A stretch of 64,000 bases of DNA from Clostridium sp. 1001275B_160808_H3 (GTDB lineage: Bacteria > Bacillota > Clostridia > Clostridiales > Clostridiaceae): NCBI RefSeq assembly GCF_015550425.1, contig NZ_JADNAT010000012.1, forward strand, positions 1 through 64,000, written 5' to 3'. The notes beneath the pieces were generated by a model. That model was not told the DNA's origin, searched no databases, and worked only from the letters and a program-made list of their open reading frames with translations. Below, piece by piece: positions 38,151 to 49,400 of this stretch. A program made the position numbers and the translations under genes. The first letter of the stretch is position 1, and every line of letters starts with the position of its first letter.

Positions 38151-38939
38151 CTAAATAAACTTTAATTCTTTTAGCTTATTAAATATATTTTTGCTTATTT
38201 CATCTGAATTCCCATTCCATTTCTCATGACTAGAATTAGATTCAGGAGGAAATATTCTTTCAACTTGAGTTGGAGAACCATTCAAACCATATTTATTTTC
38301 ATCTTTATCTTCAAAATCACTTAATGATATTACTTTAATTTCTCTATCCTTTGATTCTATCTTTTTTCTATATGACGGTAACCTTGGTTCAAATATATCC
38401 TTTTCTACTGTTAATAAGCAAGGATATTTAACCTCAACAATTTCCACTGTATTAGGCATGTCCATTTCTACTGTTATATAATCATTTTCTACTTCTAATA
38501 TCTTTCTAACATTAGCCACATGAGGGATCCCCAAATACTCAGCTATCTCTGGTCCAACTTGAGCTGTATCTCCATCTGTTGTTTGCTTACCACAAATAAT
38601 CAAATCGAAATCTCCTGTTTTTCTTATCCCTTGCGATATTGTATATGATGTTGCTAGAACATCTGCACCTGCAAATTTTCTATCTGATATTAATACCCCA
38701 TTATCAGCTCCCATTGAAAAAGCTTCTCTTATTACCTCCATAGCTTGAGGTGGCCCCATACTTATTACACTTATACTCCCACCTTTTTTCTCTTTAATAT
38801 TAAAGGCAGTTTCTAATGCATAAAGATCGTATGGATTCATCTTTGTATCTATTCCATCCCTTTTTAAGACTCCTGTTTTTTCATCAACTTCAACTTTTGA
38901 TGTTCCTGGTACCTGTTTGATACAAACTATAGTGTTCAT
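38151..38939 (-). CDS. etfB: Electron transfer flavoprotein beta subunit
   Basis: 262 aa. ETF beta signatures: [85 protein letters not shown]. It binds the bifurcating FAD in such complexes. First gene of the etfB-etfA-dehydrogenase operon (11-bp gap, then 11-bp overlap). Three hairpin-forming sequences lie upstream (38985-39075). No lactate permease gene is in the operon within this window. Confidence 0.93.
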   Translation of the reverse strand: MNTIVCIKQVPGTSKVEVDEKTGVLKRDGIDTKMNPYDLYALETAFNIKEKKGGSISVISMGPPQAMEVIREAFSMGADNGVLISDRKFAGADVLATSYTISQGIRKTGDFDLIICGKQTTDGDTAQVGPEIAEYLGIPHVANVRKILEVENDYITVEMDMPNTVEIVEVKYPCLLTVEKDIFEPRLPSYRKKIESKDREIKVISLSDFEDKDENKYGLNGSPTQVERIFPPESNSSHEKWNGNSDEISKNIFNKLKELKFI

Positions 38940-38984
38940 ATATTCATCTCCCCTGATTTATTATGTTCTAAATTCTTCATATAA

Positions 38985-39075
38985 ATTAAGAAAACATCTA
39001 TTTTCTTAATTCAATATACACATTTTTGTATATTGAATTATAAATACTATTTATTTTACTTTTAGTAAATAATAC
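38985..39075 (-). promoter_or_regulatory. Run of inverted repeats upstream of the lactate dehydrogenase operon
   Basis: 10-bp arms ATTAAGAAAA/TTTTCTTAAT (38985-39010), 13-bp arms AATTCAATATACA/TGTATATTGAATT (39008-39039), then an imperfect TTTACT/AGTAAA repeat (39045-39075). A TATAAT on the minus strand (39037-39042) touches the second. Likely operator/promoter region. Nothing else was seen in the rest of this 394-bp gap except the terminator at 39244. Confidence 0.55.
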
Positions 39076-39243
39076 TTATATTTTATATAATATTCCCCAA
39101 ACAAATTGTAAACCTTTTAATACAACTTGTCTATAATAGTTATTTTTATAACACATTATAAATAACTTTAGCTATATCCCTCTATTATCACTCAATATTA
39201 AATATTAATATTATTTTACAGAATAAGCTAAATATAATAATAA

Positions 39244-39270
39244 ACGACCTATCCATTAAGAATAGATCGT
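39244..39270 (-). terminator. Terminator after the surface-protein gene
   Basis: ACGATCTATTC/GGATAGGTCGT stem (two G-U pairs) with a T-rich tail on the minus strand. Confidence 0.65.
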
Positions 39271-39333
39271 CCTATTTTTGATTATCATTTTATACCTAAA
39301 GTAAACTTTTATTCATGTCAACTTTAATAAATA

Positions 39334-42300
39334 TTACTTAATCATTTCTTTTCTTCTGTATATACATATACCACATACTATCATTATAGCACCTAAAACT
39401 ATTAGTGCTTTACTATCAAATTGTGATCCTGTATTTACTAATGTATCGTATTTACTATTTTCTGAATTATCATTTCCTCTAGAATCATTAGTAATTGTAT
39501 CTATATTGTTATTTTCTGAAACTTTTATTGGTTCCATTTGTATATCATGTCTGACTATTTCTTCTTCTACCGAAATATTATCACTTACATATTTTTCATA
39601 ACCATCTGCTGTAGCTACTATATAGTAATCAGTATAAGGGAATACCATCCAAGCATATTTACCATTAGCATCACTAATTTGAGGGTTTAAATTATTAGCT
39701 GGAGGAAAATCATTAACAGTTGGCAATTCTACTAATGTATCCGGCTTTCTTCCATTCGCTTTATTTCTTTCTGTATTTGCATAATATAATTTAACCTGAG
39801 CTCCAGCTATTAATTTTCCTGTTTCTTTATCTATGATATCTCCATATGGATCTATTAAGCAAGTTGCTATATTTAATTCTCCATCATTGTTAACTCTTAT
39901 TTTTGAAGAACCAACTTTTATCTTTAATCCATTTGATAAATTATAATAAACATTTGCATAATATACTTTATTTTTTTCTAATCCACTAAAATTAAATATT
40001 CCTCTATTAACTTTGTCATTTAGATCCCCTTCCTCAATGATTCCGCTAACTGAGTTTCCATTTTCATCTACTATCATTATCTTATAGTTTGAATAATCAT
40101 CAATTGAACTAATATCACCGTTAGGATTTTGTAATAAAAGAAGTCCTGTAACAGTGTTAGATGCATTATAATTTTCTTTTCCTTCTGATGTAACAGATCC
40201 AGCATTAGTTTTTTGATGGAACGTTACCATTTTTGTTTGATTACCTATCTTTATAGGTTTTGTTATCTTAACATCATATGCTACATTTCCTTTTGGTATT
40301 GCAATTTTATATTTACCATCTTCTTTTGTAGTTACCTTTGCATAGAATTCTGGTATTCCATTATTATCAAAGTCTTTTGATACCTCTACTACTGCGTCTG
40401 AAATAGGTAAACCTGTGTTATTATCAACAATTACTCCCTTTATACTTCCTGGTGCAAAATGAAGTACTGCATTGTTTTGTACAGGAACATCTAGCCCATT
40501 TACTTTAGCTGAAACTGTTACTGTAATCATATCATCACCAGTTACTTTAGAAGATTGTAACGTAAATAAAGCATTACCATTTTTATCTGTTATAACTGTA
40601 TCTCCATTTAGTAGTGATCCATTTGAAACTTCTAATGTTACACTCTTTTCAGGTACTGGATTATTATTTTCATCTAAAACTGTAACTTTTAATGTTGTTT
40701 TATCTTCTCCATCTCCAACTATTGAATTTGGATCGGCAGTTATTATTACTTTATATTTTGATAAGTATATATCTACTACTTTTTCTTTATCTGTTGGTTT
40801 AGATGGTTGTAAATTTACATCCACACTTTGTTCTGCTCCATCTTTATTAGCTACTACCTTATAAAGTCCTACTTTTTCATTTTTAAAACTATAACCTCCA
40901 TCCTTAGAAGAAGTTGTAGTATCAACTATTCTGCCATCTACATCAACAAGAATTAATTTAGCATTTTCTTCAGCACCCTTAGCAGAGTAAACTTTACCAT
41001 TAATATTTAAAGTTAACGGCATTGATTTATCAATTGTAAATTTAACTACTGTTTCATTCCCTGCATTATCAGTTACTACTAAAATATACTCTCCATCTTT
41101 ATCTATCTTATTTCCTGGCGTGTAAGGTTTTCCATTTAGTGTTGCTGTTCCTTCATTGAATTCTGGAATCATATCTTCTTTATATGTCTCACCATCTTTA
41201 ATCTTTGTAACAACTGGCTTTGTTTTATCTATTACAAATGTCTTTGTAATAGAATTTCCTGCCTTATCAGTAACAACTATAGTATAAGTTCCTTCTTCAG
41301 TAACTTCTGAGCCATTATTGAATTTGTTCGCATTTAATAAAGCTTCTCCTTCATTAAATGTTATAACTACTTTATCTTTGTAGCTAACTTCATTTTCTAC
41401 CCCATATATTTCCGGAGTAGTCTTATCTATTACGAATTTAATGCTTTTTTGATTTCCAGAAGCATCTACTACAGTTATTAAGTGCTCACCCTCATCTTTT
41501 ATAATAGTACCACTAGTAAATTCCTTTCCATCTAATAGTGCTACTCCCTCATTAAATTCAACTCTTCTATCATTATTATAGTACTTTCCATCTTCTGCCC
41601 CTGTAATTATAGGTACAGTTTTATCTATAATAAATGTTACCTCCGATTTATTTCCAGCTTTATCTGTAACTAATATAGTGTGAGTACCTTCAGTAGTTAC
41701 AGAAGTTCCACTATTATATGGTTTACCATCTAATGTCGCTGTTCCTTCATCAAAAGTAGGATTTACATCTTTATTGTACTGTCCACCTTCAATTACCCCT
41801 TGAATCATAGGTGGTGTTTTATCAATAGCAAATGTAACTATTGAAACATTTCCTGCTCTATCTGTAACTACTAAATTATATGTTCCTTCTTTAGAAACTT
41901 CTGTTCCTGATACAAATTCTTTACCATTTAATAATGCCGCACCTTCATTAAGTGTAGGCTTTACAGAAACATTATAATTTGTATTATCTTTTACATTTGA
42001 TATTATTGGTGGAACTCCATCTACTTCAAAGCTTAATTTACTATAGTTTCCAGCAGTATCAACTGCATTTACCGTATATATCCCATCTTTATCTATCTTG
42101 TTTCCTGAAACAAAAGGTGAATCGTTTAAAGTCAATGTTCCTTCATTTGAAGTTATTATAACACCTGGTTTATAACTTCTTCCTTCAACTGCACCATCTA
42201 TAACTGGTGCAATTGTATCTACTATAACATAGCTATTGTCTGTAGTATTACTTATATTTTCAGATTCATTTCCATAATTATCTTTTAATTTACTTATATC

Positions 42301-45195
42301 AAAAGTTACTACCCCTTGTAAATCTTCTCCTTTAACACTATAAACTATCTCATATGATTTTTCAGAAGTACTAGTTGCTATAATTTCATTACCTAAAATA
42401 TTTACTTTAGGAGCTTCAGATAGTATCTTATTTGTTGTAAATTTAATCTTAATAGTATCTCCTTCCTTAGCATAATTTTTATTGCTATTACTGGATTCTA
42501 TAGATAGTGTTGTTACAACTGGCGGAATATTATCTTTAATATTTATGGTCATTTTAGCATCTTGAGAATAATCATCCCCATCAAATCCTTGATAAACTAA
42601 TGTTGAAGTACCTACGAAATCTTTTGATGGTACAAATGTAATCTTTGAAATGTCAGAAATTAAAATAACATCACTTTCTTTAACATCAACTCCATCATTA
42701 ACAAGTTTTCCATTTGAAGGTAGCGAAATAACCTTTATTGATACTTCATTACTCTTTTCAATATCGTTATAATTAGATATAAAATCATTATCTTCAAACT
42801 GTATACTTTGATTTATATATCCAATCTTTTCTGAATCCTGAACTGTAGGAATATTATTAGGTAATGCTTTAACCTTAACATCAAATTTTTTGGTTGAAGT
42901 CACTCCATTGTTATATAACGTTGCAGTTAAAGTTACTACCTTATCTCCAGTTAAAAATCCTGGTCTTGAAACTTTTCCTGTTTGAGTTATCGAAACATCA
43001 TTTGATTTCCATCTAACTAAGGTGTTATTCATTCCAGTAGTTGACAATGTTAAATTTTGAGTTACATTGTCTTCATTATCACCTTGAGCATATATTATAG
43101 ATACGTCTCCATTTGCTTCATTTACCTGATCTTGTACATCTTTTACAGTAAATGTTCTTGAAAAACCTTCTGACCAAATTGTAGTCTTTACTTTTAAGGA
43201 AACTGTGTACTCTCCTTCTTCCTTATCAGAAAAGTCAATCATAGGAGTTGCTCCTGAATATACTACTTTGCCATCTTTTTCTACTGTGCATAACCTATCA
43301 GTTATTTCTTTACCTTGTGGATCATAACTATTATCTATCATCGTTATGTTCTTCATTAATGGTTTATAGAACATTGATGGTGTTAATATAAAATTAGCTA
43401 ATGGTTTTTCAGTATCATCATCTTTAGTTGAAATATATTTAACTAAAGGTATACTTAAAACATCATCATAATCCTTTACTTGTAGCTCTACTAAGTATTG
43501 TTTATCAACTTCTAAGTCTTGTGGAATTAATCCACTATTCCATGTACTTGCTGCAGCTTCTCTCCATTTCCATATCTTTTCCTTAATTCCTTTATCTTCT
43601 TGACTCTTAGCATCCTCATCATAAGAGCTTTCATTAATTTCTATATTATAAACTTCATCTGACTTTACTACATTAGCATCAAAATTTGCAATAGGTCTTC
43701 TATGAGCATATACTTCATTTGGGCTAACTATACTATCCTTGAAAGTTATATCATATTTACCAGTTTTCTCGAATATCATATCTAAATTGTCCATATATTG
43801 CCCATCAAATGTTGCTTTACCCGTATCATTTTCATAATATGTTTCATCATGGTTTAGCTTCCAACCGCCATAAGGATATTGCTCATCTGCAGTATTTTGT
43901 TTTAAGCTTTCTGGAGTTACATCTATATCCATAGGTTGTCCTATTAATACTTTTGTTTCTCCTGAACTTTGTTGTTTTAAATTATCATAAATATAACTAG
44001 CTATTTTATTTATTGATTGATTATAATCTAAATTATCAACATAAAGTCCATTTTCATTATTTTTACTTACTAAATCATTTGCTTCTGATTTATTTTGGTC
44101 TGTCCCCCAACCTATGTAGTGAATATTTTCACTAATTATTCTTGATTGAATTTCTGAATATGTACTCTCATTATGGAAATCCTCATCAGATGTATCATTT
44201 AAATTTACAACAAATCTCTTTGAGTTTAGATCCCACTTAGGTTGCCTTATTAAGTCCTTAAATCTAACTGTATTAGTAGTTTGCATACTTAGATTATTAA
44301 ATGAAAAATATGATAAAATATTGCAATTATGTGACGCATAACTAGCTATAGGTCCAAAACTATTACCAAACTTAGAATCTAATTTTTCTGAATCTATAGT
44401 TTTGTTTTCATTATCCCACATACTAATTGTATCTTCTGTAACTTCTATTTTTATAGTATGATTTGATGATGAATCCTTTGAATAGTTTTTAACTAATGTT
44501 ACTCCTGGATATTGACTCATTAATTCATAATCTTCATTATGGAAGTTTTCAGCATTTATATTAATAACCTTATATAAATTAATGCCGTATTCGGTAAATA
44601 AAATACAATAACCACTTAGGAGTCCATTTTCTATTTTAGAATTAAATAAGAATCCTCCACCTTCCATGCTATGATAATTTATTCCACTTTCATTAATTTC
44701 AAAATCAAAAGTCTTTTTAGACATAGAATTATTCTCCATAAACATGAAATCCTTGTAGCCAGGTTGTCCATATCCATAGAAAGTTATATTTTTTCCTGAA
44801 TCTTTTACTATAATATGCTGATTATCTTTTGGATTCGCTTTCCCATCTCCATTTGGATAATTCATTTCTCCCCAGTTACCTTTATGATCATATATCTTCC
44901 AGGCAAAGGTATCTTCAGCACTTACTTCCTCAGCCCTTAATCCAGTTATTTTGATTCTAGAATCCTTTACCCCAAGTTCCTGGAGCTTACTTCTTAAATC
45001 TTTTTCAAAATTCGATGGATCTACATTTGAATCTTCAACTGTAAGAACTATATCAGCATTGTACTGAGGTTTCAAAGAAATATTTACATTGTTATCTTCT
45101 GCCTTAACAATATTTCCAACATCAATCAAATTTAATATAAATAATGTTACTAAAGTTAATGCAAGAGTTTTCTTATTTTTTAAGCTTCTCCTCAT
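39334..45195 (-). CDS. Large wall-anchored surface protein with bacterial Ig-like repeats
   Basis: 1953 aa. Signal peptide to about A32. N-terminal ~500 residues contain a lectin/LamG-like beta domain and a region with WGTDQNKSEAND. Ig/cadherin-like domains follow, then six ~66-aa repeats (residues about 995-1390, each with EGTATLNGKPY…GTYTIVVTDKAGN…FVIDKT-type sequence), an invasin-type Big_1 domain (about 1478-1580), two CnaB/carboxypeptidase-regulatory-like domains (about 1583-1645 and 1783-1890), and a C-terminal sorting signal: L1919-V-N-T-G, membrane segment, RRKEMIK. Probably an adhesin. Sited downstream of a SARP-type regulator gene. Confidence 0.88.
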   Translation of the reverse strand: MRRSLKNKKTLALTLVTLFILNLIDVGNIVKAEDNNVNISLKPQYNADIVLTVEDSNVDPSNFEKDLRSKLQELGVKDSRIKITGLRAEEVSAEDTFAWKIYDHKGNWGEMNYPNGDGKANPKDNQHIIVKDSGKNITFYGYGQPGYKDFMFMENNSMSKKTFDFEINESGINYHSMEGGGFLFNSKIENGLLSGYCILFTEYGINLYKVININAENFHNEDYELMSQYPGVTLVKNYSKDSSSNHTIKIEVTEDTISMWDNENKTIDSEKLDSKFGNSFGPIASYASHNCNILSYFSFNNLSMQTTNTVRFKDLIRQPKWDLNSKRFVVNLNDTSDEDFHNESTYSEIQSRIISENIHYIGWGTDQNKSEANDLVSKNNENGLYVDNLDYNQSINKIASYIYDNLKQQSSGETKVLIGQPMDIDVTPESLKQNTADEQYPYGGWKLNHDETYYENDTGKATFDGQYMDNLDMIFEKTGKYDITFKDSIVSPNEVYAHRRPIANFDANVVKSDEVYNIEINESSYDEDAKSQEDKGIKEKIWKWREAAASTWNSGLIPQDLEVDKQYLVELQVKDYDDVLSIPLVKYISTKDDDTEKPLANFILTPSMFYKPLMKNITMIDNSYDPQGKEITDRLCTVEKDGKVVYSGATPMIDFSDKEEGEYTVSLKVKTTIWSEGFSRTFTVKDVQDQVNEANGDVSIIYAQGDNEDNVTQNLTLSTTGMNNTLVRWKSNDVSITQTGKVSRPGFLTGDKVVTLTATLYNNGVTSTKKFDVKVKALPNNIPTVQDSEKIGYINQSIQFEDNDFISNYNDIEKSNEVSIKVISLPSNGKLVNDGVDVKESDVILISDISKITFVPSKDFVGTSTLVYQGFDGDDYSQDAKMTINIKDNIPPVVTTLSIESSNSNKNYAKEGDTIKIKFTTNKILSEAPKVNILGNEIIATSTSEKSYEIVYSVKGEDLQGVVTFDISKLKDNYGNESENISNTTDNSYVIVDTIAPVIDGAVEGRSYKPGVIITSNEGTLTLNDSPFVSGNKIDKDGIYTVNAVDTAGNYSKLSFEVDGVPPIISNVKDNTNYNVSVKPTLNEGAALLNGKEFVSGTEVSKEGTYNLVVTDRAGNVSIVTFAIDKTPPMIQGVIEGGQYNKDVNPTFDEGTATLDGKPYNSGTSVTTEGTHTILVTDKAGNKSEVTFIIDKTVPIITGAEDGKYYNNDRRVEFNEGVALLDGKEFTSGTIIKDEGEHLITVVDASGNQKSIKFVIDKTTPEIYGVENEVSYKDKVVITFNEGEALLNANKFNNGSEVTEEGTYTIVVTDKAGNSITKTFVIDKTKPVVTKIKDGETYKEDMIPEFNEGTATLNGKPYTPGNKIDKDGEYILVVTDNAGNETVVKFTIDKSMPLTLNINGKVYSAKGAEENAKLILVDVDGRIVDTTTSSKDGGYSFKNEKVGLYKVVANKDGAEQSVDVNLQPSKPTDKEKVVDIYLSKYKVIITADPNSIVGDGEDKTTLKVTVLDENNNPVPEKSVTLEVSNGSLLNGDTVITDKNGNALFTLQSSKVTGDDMITVTVSAKVNGLDVPVQNNAVLHFAPGSIKGVIVDNNTGLPISDAVVEVSKDFDNNGIPEFYAKVTTKEDGKYKIAIPKGNVAYDVKITKPIKIGNQTKMVTFHQKTNAGSVTSEGKENYNASNTVTGLLLLQNPNGDISSIDDYSNYKIMIVDENGNSVSGIIEEGDLNDKVNRGIFNFSGLEKNKVYYANVYYNLSNGLKIKVGSSKIRVNNDGELNIATCLIDPYGDIIDKETGKLIAGAQVKLYYANTERNKANGRKPDTLVELPTVNDFPPANNLNPQISDANGKYAWMVFPYTDYYIVATADGYEKYVSDNISVEEEIVRHDIQMEPIKVSENNNIDTITNDSRGNDNSENSKYDTLVNTGSQFDSKALIVLGAIMIVCGICIYRRKEMIK
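41020..42215 (-). repeat. Six tandem ~198-bp coding repeats in the surface-protein gene
   Basis: Encodes six Ig-like units of about 66 residues with shared FNEGxAxLNGKxxxxGxxVxxEG…VTDxAGN…IDKTxP pattern. Sequences have diverged, so recombination is not recent. Confidence 0.8.
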
Positions 45196-45246
45196 CCTTT
45201 ATTCTCCTTTTTATTATTTTTTTGTATATCCACATATTACAATAAT

Positions 45247-45268
45247 ATTCTAAACAAATTCTGAACAA
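45247..45268 (-). promoter_or_regulatory. 11-bp tandem direct repeat upstream of the surface-protein gene
   Basis: Minus strand TTGTTCAGAAT immediately followed by TTGTTTAGAAT (10/11 identical), 7 bp before a TAATAT -10-like box (45234-45239). The 11-bp repeat period and this distance fit SARP activator sites. The neighbouring gene encodes a SARP-like regulator. Confidence 0.55.
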
Positions 45269-45302
45269 TTTATATTTATTAATAATAATTATTATATACT
45301 TT

Positions 45303-45340
45303 CAAAAAAAAGTAAAAGCCCTGTATTAGAGCTTTTACTT
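45303..45340 (-). terminator. Terminator after the SARP-type regulator gene
   Basis: Stem AAGTAAAAGC/GCTTTTACTT with an 11-nt loop, then an 8-T run on the minus strand; it contains the end of the coding sequence. It separates the regulator from the surface-protein gene. Confidence 0.9.
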
Positions 45341-46438
45341 AAGTTTATTATAATAAGTTACTAAACTTTCATTTAAATTTAATCCATATTTCTCTTTAGA
45401 TATTTTATATGCTTTTAAAAACTGTTTATTTAAATTATATATATCATTTTTGTCATAATATGCTTTAAATAAAAGCTTAACACCTACTTCAAAGTTAGGA
45501 TCAATATCTATTATTTTCTCCAAATACTCAATGGCTTTATCATAATTTTCAATATTAATATAATATTCTCCTAGTCTTCTAAGCAATTCTAAATATTTTT
45601 TCTTAATATTTTCAGATGCATTTATAGACCATATATATCCCTCTTCTTCTAAATAATCTCCTTTATATAAATCGCATATACTCTCATATATGTTTATATT
45701 AAAAGCACATATTTCATAATTAATATCTGTATAATCTTTATATAACCAAATATCACAGTCTAATTTAATCTTATTCATTGTATAACAGTTATTTGCATAT
45801 TTTATACAATCTATGTAACCTGCATTACTTAATATTTTCCTTATTCTATAAATTGAACTTTGCAAATATATTAAAGCATTTTTTATATCTATATCTTGCC
45901 ACAAATCTTCTATTATTCTTTCTTTATGTATAGGTCTATTTATGCTCTCAACTAAGTATGCGAATAATTCCTTATCTTTTAAAGTCCTCCACTTTATGGG
46001 AATATTATTAATTGTTACTTCAAACTTATTAAATGTTCTTATTTTTATCATACTATCTTCTTCTACTTGATGCTCATTTACTATCTTAAGAATCTTATTT
46101 ATTGATTTTTCTAAACGCTCTTTTCTTACTGGTTTTAATATATAGTCTATCGCACTGACTTCAAAGGCTTCTAATGCATATTGATTGTATGCTGTTATAA
46201 AAACTATTTCCATATTAGGTCTTATACTACTTATTTTTTCTGCTAATGTTATTCCATTCATACCAGGCATGTCTATATCTACAAAAGCTACTTGTATATC
46301 ATTATTTTTAATTGTTTCTAATGCTTCAAATGGATTATTCTCAGTAAATATTACTTTTATACTTTTAAAATTCTCAATAATTTCTTTAACTTCTTCTATA
46401 GTATTTTCTTCATCATCGATTATTATTGCTCTTATCAT
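45335..46438 (-). CDS. Response regulator with SARP-like DNA-binding and BTAD domains
   Basis: 367 aa. Receiver (1-120) has D8-D9, phosphoacceptor D54 in VDIDMPGMNG, and Lys in LKPVRKE. A winged-helix OmpR-like domain follows (about 135-225: VEEDSMIKIRTFNKFEVTI…KDKELFAYLVESINRPIHKERIIEDLW), then a helical BTAD/TPR domain (about 230-365; YDKAIEYLEKIIDIDPNFEVG). This receiver-SARP/BTAD order marks a transcription activator. It is 24 bp downstream of the hybrid kinase gene, which should be its partner. Confidence 0.9.
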   Translation of the reverse strand: MIRAIIIDDEENTIEEVKEIIENFKSIKVIFTENNPFEALETIKNNDIQVAFVDIDMPGMNGITLAEKISSIRPNMEIVFITAYNQYALEAFEVSAIDYILKPVRKERLEKSINKILKIVNEHQVEEDSMIKIRTFNKFEVTINNIPIKWRTLKDKELFAYLVESINRPIHKERIIEDLWQDIDIKNALIYLQSSIYRIRKILSNAGYIDCIKYANNCYTMNKIKLDCDIWLYKDYTDINYEICAFNINIYESICDLYKGDYLEEEGYIWSINASENIKKKYLELLRRLGEYYINIENYDKAIEYLEKIIDIDPNFEVGVKLLFKAYYDKNDIYNLNKQFLKAYKISKEKYGLNLNESLVTYYNKLK

Positions 46439-46462
46439 ATTCCACCTCTACTAAACCTTTTA

Positions 46463-49400
46463 TCAACCTATTGGAATTTTCATTATTACTTCTGTTCCAT
46501 GCCCTATGATACTTTTTATTTCTAGTCCCTCTCCATATGTTCTAATTAATCTACTGTTAATATTTTTTATTCCAACTCCAGCCTTATCATCTTGCCCGTC
46601 CATGATTTTCCTTACCTTTTCTTCCTGCATCCCTATTCCATCATCTTTTATATTGATAATCAAAGTCTTTGATTCCTTATATATTATTATATTTATATTT
46701 CCACCCTCTAGTTTGTTTAAGACTCCATGCCTTATAGCATTTTCAACAATTGGTTGTATTATTAATGAAGGGATTTTTATTTTTATATCTTCTTCTATAT
46801 CAAAATTTATCTTTAACCTACTTTTAAATCTTTCCTTTTCTATTGCTACATAGGCCTTTGTAAGTTCTATTTCTTTTGATAAAGCAACTAAGTTATCACC
46901 TGTGCTAAAATCGAAGCTATTTCTTAAATAATCACTAAAATCTAAAAGTAACTCTTTAGCTTTAATTGGATTTCTTGTTATTAATGATGATATAACACTT
47001 AATGCATTAAATATAAAATGAGGCTTTATTTGAGCTTTTAAAAATGCCATTTCTGAATCTACTAAGGCAGATACAGAGTCTTTTAACTGTATTAATGTAT
47101 GAACTCTTGCTCTAAGTTCGCTTATATCATATGGTTCAACAAGTACATCTGTTGCCTCTAAATAAAGAGCTAATGATATATTTTCTGGATATGCTTTATC
47201 TACTATCATAAGTATAGGTAAACTTATGGAATCATATTTACTTCTTATTTTTCTTAATAAATTATATCCTGATGTATTTGGTAGGAATGCATTAATTATT
47301 AGCAAATCATTCTTAATTCCCTTGTCCATTAAATCAAGCAATTTCTCAGATGATTCTATATTATTTACAATATACCCCTCTTTTTTCAAAGAATTATTAA
47401 TAACTTTATTATTTATTTCATTAGCTTCTAAAAGTAAGATTGAATGGCTATTACCTTTATTAACATTTATATTTTCCTTTTGCGATCTTGCACTCTCTTC
47501 TAAATAAATATTCGAATCCTCTTTATTTTTATCGATATTATTAATAACTGGTAAAACGATTAAAAATTCTGTTCCTAATTTCCTTGTAGAACTAAATTTT
47601 ATTTCTCCCCCATGAAGAGCTATTATTGTACTGGATACCCATAGTCCTATATCAGATCTTTTTTTATCAGTATATATCCTATTGCTCCAATTTATATTTT
47701 TCATACTATTAATTATAGCTTCTCCATCCTCAATATATAGCTCTTTATTCTTTATAGATATTATTGCTTTATTGTCTATACTCTTCAACTCTATAGTTAA
47801 GCATCCTCTATCTGTAAATATTAATAATATATCTATTAAATTATAAAATACCTGTTTAAGCCTATTTTCATCTCCACTCACTGTTATAGTTTCAGGACAC
47901 ATTGAATTTTTTATAATTATAGGTTTATCCTTAAAAGAATACTCTATAATATTTATAACTAAAAAAAGAATACTTTTAACATTAACAATTTCTCTTTTAT
48001 TTTTTATATATCCATTAGTAAACTTATAATAATCTAAAATATCCTCTATTAATATGCTTAATCTATTTGATGTAGCAGATATCATTTCTATGTTTTCTTC
48101 TTGCTCATTTGTCAATGTTCCTGCAACTCCATCTATAAGAGCATTAGATATATTTAATATACCTTTTAAAGGAAGCATTAATTCATAAGAAATTCTTTCT
48201 AAAAAATCGTCTTTTCTTTTATCTAATATTTTTAATTCATTTGATAGCTTCTCTATTTCTTTTACTGAGTTAAAGTAATTATTTGATAATAACATTGCTT
48301 GACTTATAGTAAATATAATCACGTAAAACGGAAATAAAAAATTTATTTGTTTTGAGTTAAAGGTATTGTATATACCTACTAATATCATTAAAAGCATACT
48401 TATAAGAGCTAATATATTAAATCTTGTACCTTCAATCTTATTTATTATACTTTTAATTATGATACCAGTAGCAAATAATATAATAATTATCCCTACTGAG
48501 GCATGCATCTTACCAAAGTCTAATTTTTTAAATATATTTAAAGAAAAAATAATTATTAAAGCTATAATATAAACAAAAATGAATTTCTTTATTATCTTCT
48601 TTGATAATCCTATTTTATAATATTCATTTATATATACAATTAAGGAACTTGCAGATATAGTTCCTAAAATCATAGTTAGGTTTGATATACTTTCCATAGA
48701 CAAATTGCTAAATATTTTAGTTATTAATATCTCATCACTCATAGATAAAAATAATGCAGCACTAATACTATATACTCCTAATGATAAATTTAAAATTAAT
48801 TCATTCTTTTGACATGCTCTATTAAAAAAATAAAACGCTAACATTAGGAAACTAATTACACAGCTAATGTCTATTATTAAATATTTATCTCTAAAATTAG
48901 TAATACTCTTTTCACTACCTATATAAATAGATTTAAGTATACCACTTTTTAAAGAATTAGAATTTTCTAATTGTATGAGTACTTCAAATTCTGTGTCATC
49001 TACATTAAATAACTTCATTCTTACAATACTATTGCTAAATTCATTCTCTTCTAAAAAATTATTTTTTGATTTTATTATAATTTTGCTTTTACCCCAAATA
49101 TTATTAAGCTTAATTCCAATGTCCTCTTGTTCTTCATTAACCTTTATTTTAATTCTATATGTAGCTTTTCCCTCAGAAGGTAAACTCTCATTATTTGCAT
49201 CCTTATATTTTGCCCAATTGCTAGGAAGTCGTATGTATTGTTTTGGAAAACTTTCAATATTATCAATGAAATCTTCAGTATAAAGAAGCTTATTAAAATA
49301 AAATTCCCACTCTCCTTCTATGCAAAATGGTCCTTCATCTAAATTAACATCTGATAAATTTAAATAGCCATTTTCTATTTTTAAATTGTTTTTATTTGTA

